From: an uncultured Microbacterium sp.
GTDB taxonomy: Bacteria; Actinomycetota; Actinomycetes; Actinomycetales; Microbacteriaceae
NCBI GenBank assembly: GCA_913774845.1
Contig: CAJYJO010000014.1
Coordinates: forward strand, 86,636 to 150,635
Length of the DNA: 64,000 bases
Reading direction: 5' to 3'
Shown piece after piece: positions 63,978-64,000 of the stretch (its first letter is position 1; each line of letters starts with the position of its first letter). A program made the translations under genes and the position numbers. The notes below the pieces were generated by a model, which saw only the letters and a program-made list of their open reading frames with translations, ran no database searches and had not been told where the DNA came from.

Positions 63978-64000
63978 CCTCGGCCGGGTATCCGCCGAGG
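63978..64000 (+). terminator. Possible hairpin at window edge
   Basis: CCTCGGC (63978-63984) and GCCGAGG (63994-64000) are inverted and may form a terminator that continues past the window. Confidence 0.35.

Overview
The window is chromosomal DNA from a high-GC actinobacterium, most likely a Microbacteriaceae member such as Microbacterium. The evidence is the uniformly GC-rich coding sequence, RbpA, a mycothiol-type maleylpyruvate isomerase, the pafBC-tatA-tatC-helicase order, a GlgM-like/GlgC pair and L31 type B. I see no phage, plasmid, transposase, CRISPR array or rRNA; this is a core chromosome with one clear catabolic accessory block. Genes are densely packed and many neighbours overlap by 4 bp (ATGA or GTGA), so operons can be read directly.

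Layout. 1-2.2 kb: SDR enzyme (cut by the window edge), glycerophosphodiesterase, rbpA. 2.3-12.1 kb, minus strand: HAD hydrolase, trmI, an FKBP lipoprotein, pafB, pafC, tatA, tatC, a Ski2-like helicase and lnt. This corresponds to the mycobacterial proteasome neighbourhood, but without proteasome or pupylation genes in the window. 12.3-15.7 kb: PAC2 protein, uppP, an M20 peptidase and tRNA-Leu(GAG). 16-20.7 kb: a four-gene metal ABC importer behind a Zur-like box, then an MbfA-type iron exporter. 20.8-27.4 kb: DEAD/DEAH helicase, SGNH hydrolase, a SpoU rRNA/tRNA methyltransferase, an amidohydrolase and a sirtuin.

27.4-36.0 kb is the main catabolic block. A PaaX regulator faces an aryl-CoA monooxygenase, an aryl-AMP ligase and a flavin reductase-like protein. 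Opposing these are gentisate dioxygenase, fumarylpyruvate hydrolase and maleylpyruvate isomerase, with a divergent alpha/beta hydrolase. Together they spell salicylate to salicylyl-CoA to gentisyl-CoA to gentisate to pyruvate and fumarate. 36.9-48.1 kb is a leucine/branched-chain acid degradation supercluster (citE, maoC, acyl-CoA dehydrogenase, accA/accD carboxylase, TetR, bkdC-bkdB-bkdA, Lrp regulator) with the gene content of M. tuberculosis Rv2495c-Rv2502c.

48.1-64 kb: DMT transporter and CGNR regulator, hydrolases, a DEDDh exonuclease, a secreted M1 aminopeptidase, a DUF222-HNH protein, GNAT, rpmE2, a lone ABC ATPase, glgM-like/glgC, luxS, serB, fabG and a DUF4190 protein.

Regulation visible in the sequence: at least fourteen genes have a TANNNT -10 hexamer ending 6-7 nt before the start codon, which implies leaderless transcripts. 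Several divergent promoters carry clear repeated operators (PaaX, TetR, CGNR, salicylate/gentisate, and an unexplained GANAAACGC array). A dispersed palindromic repeat (core TTCGACAGGCTCAGG) occurs at three loci, once inside the 3' end of a gene.
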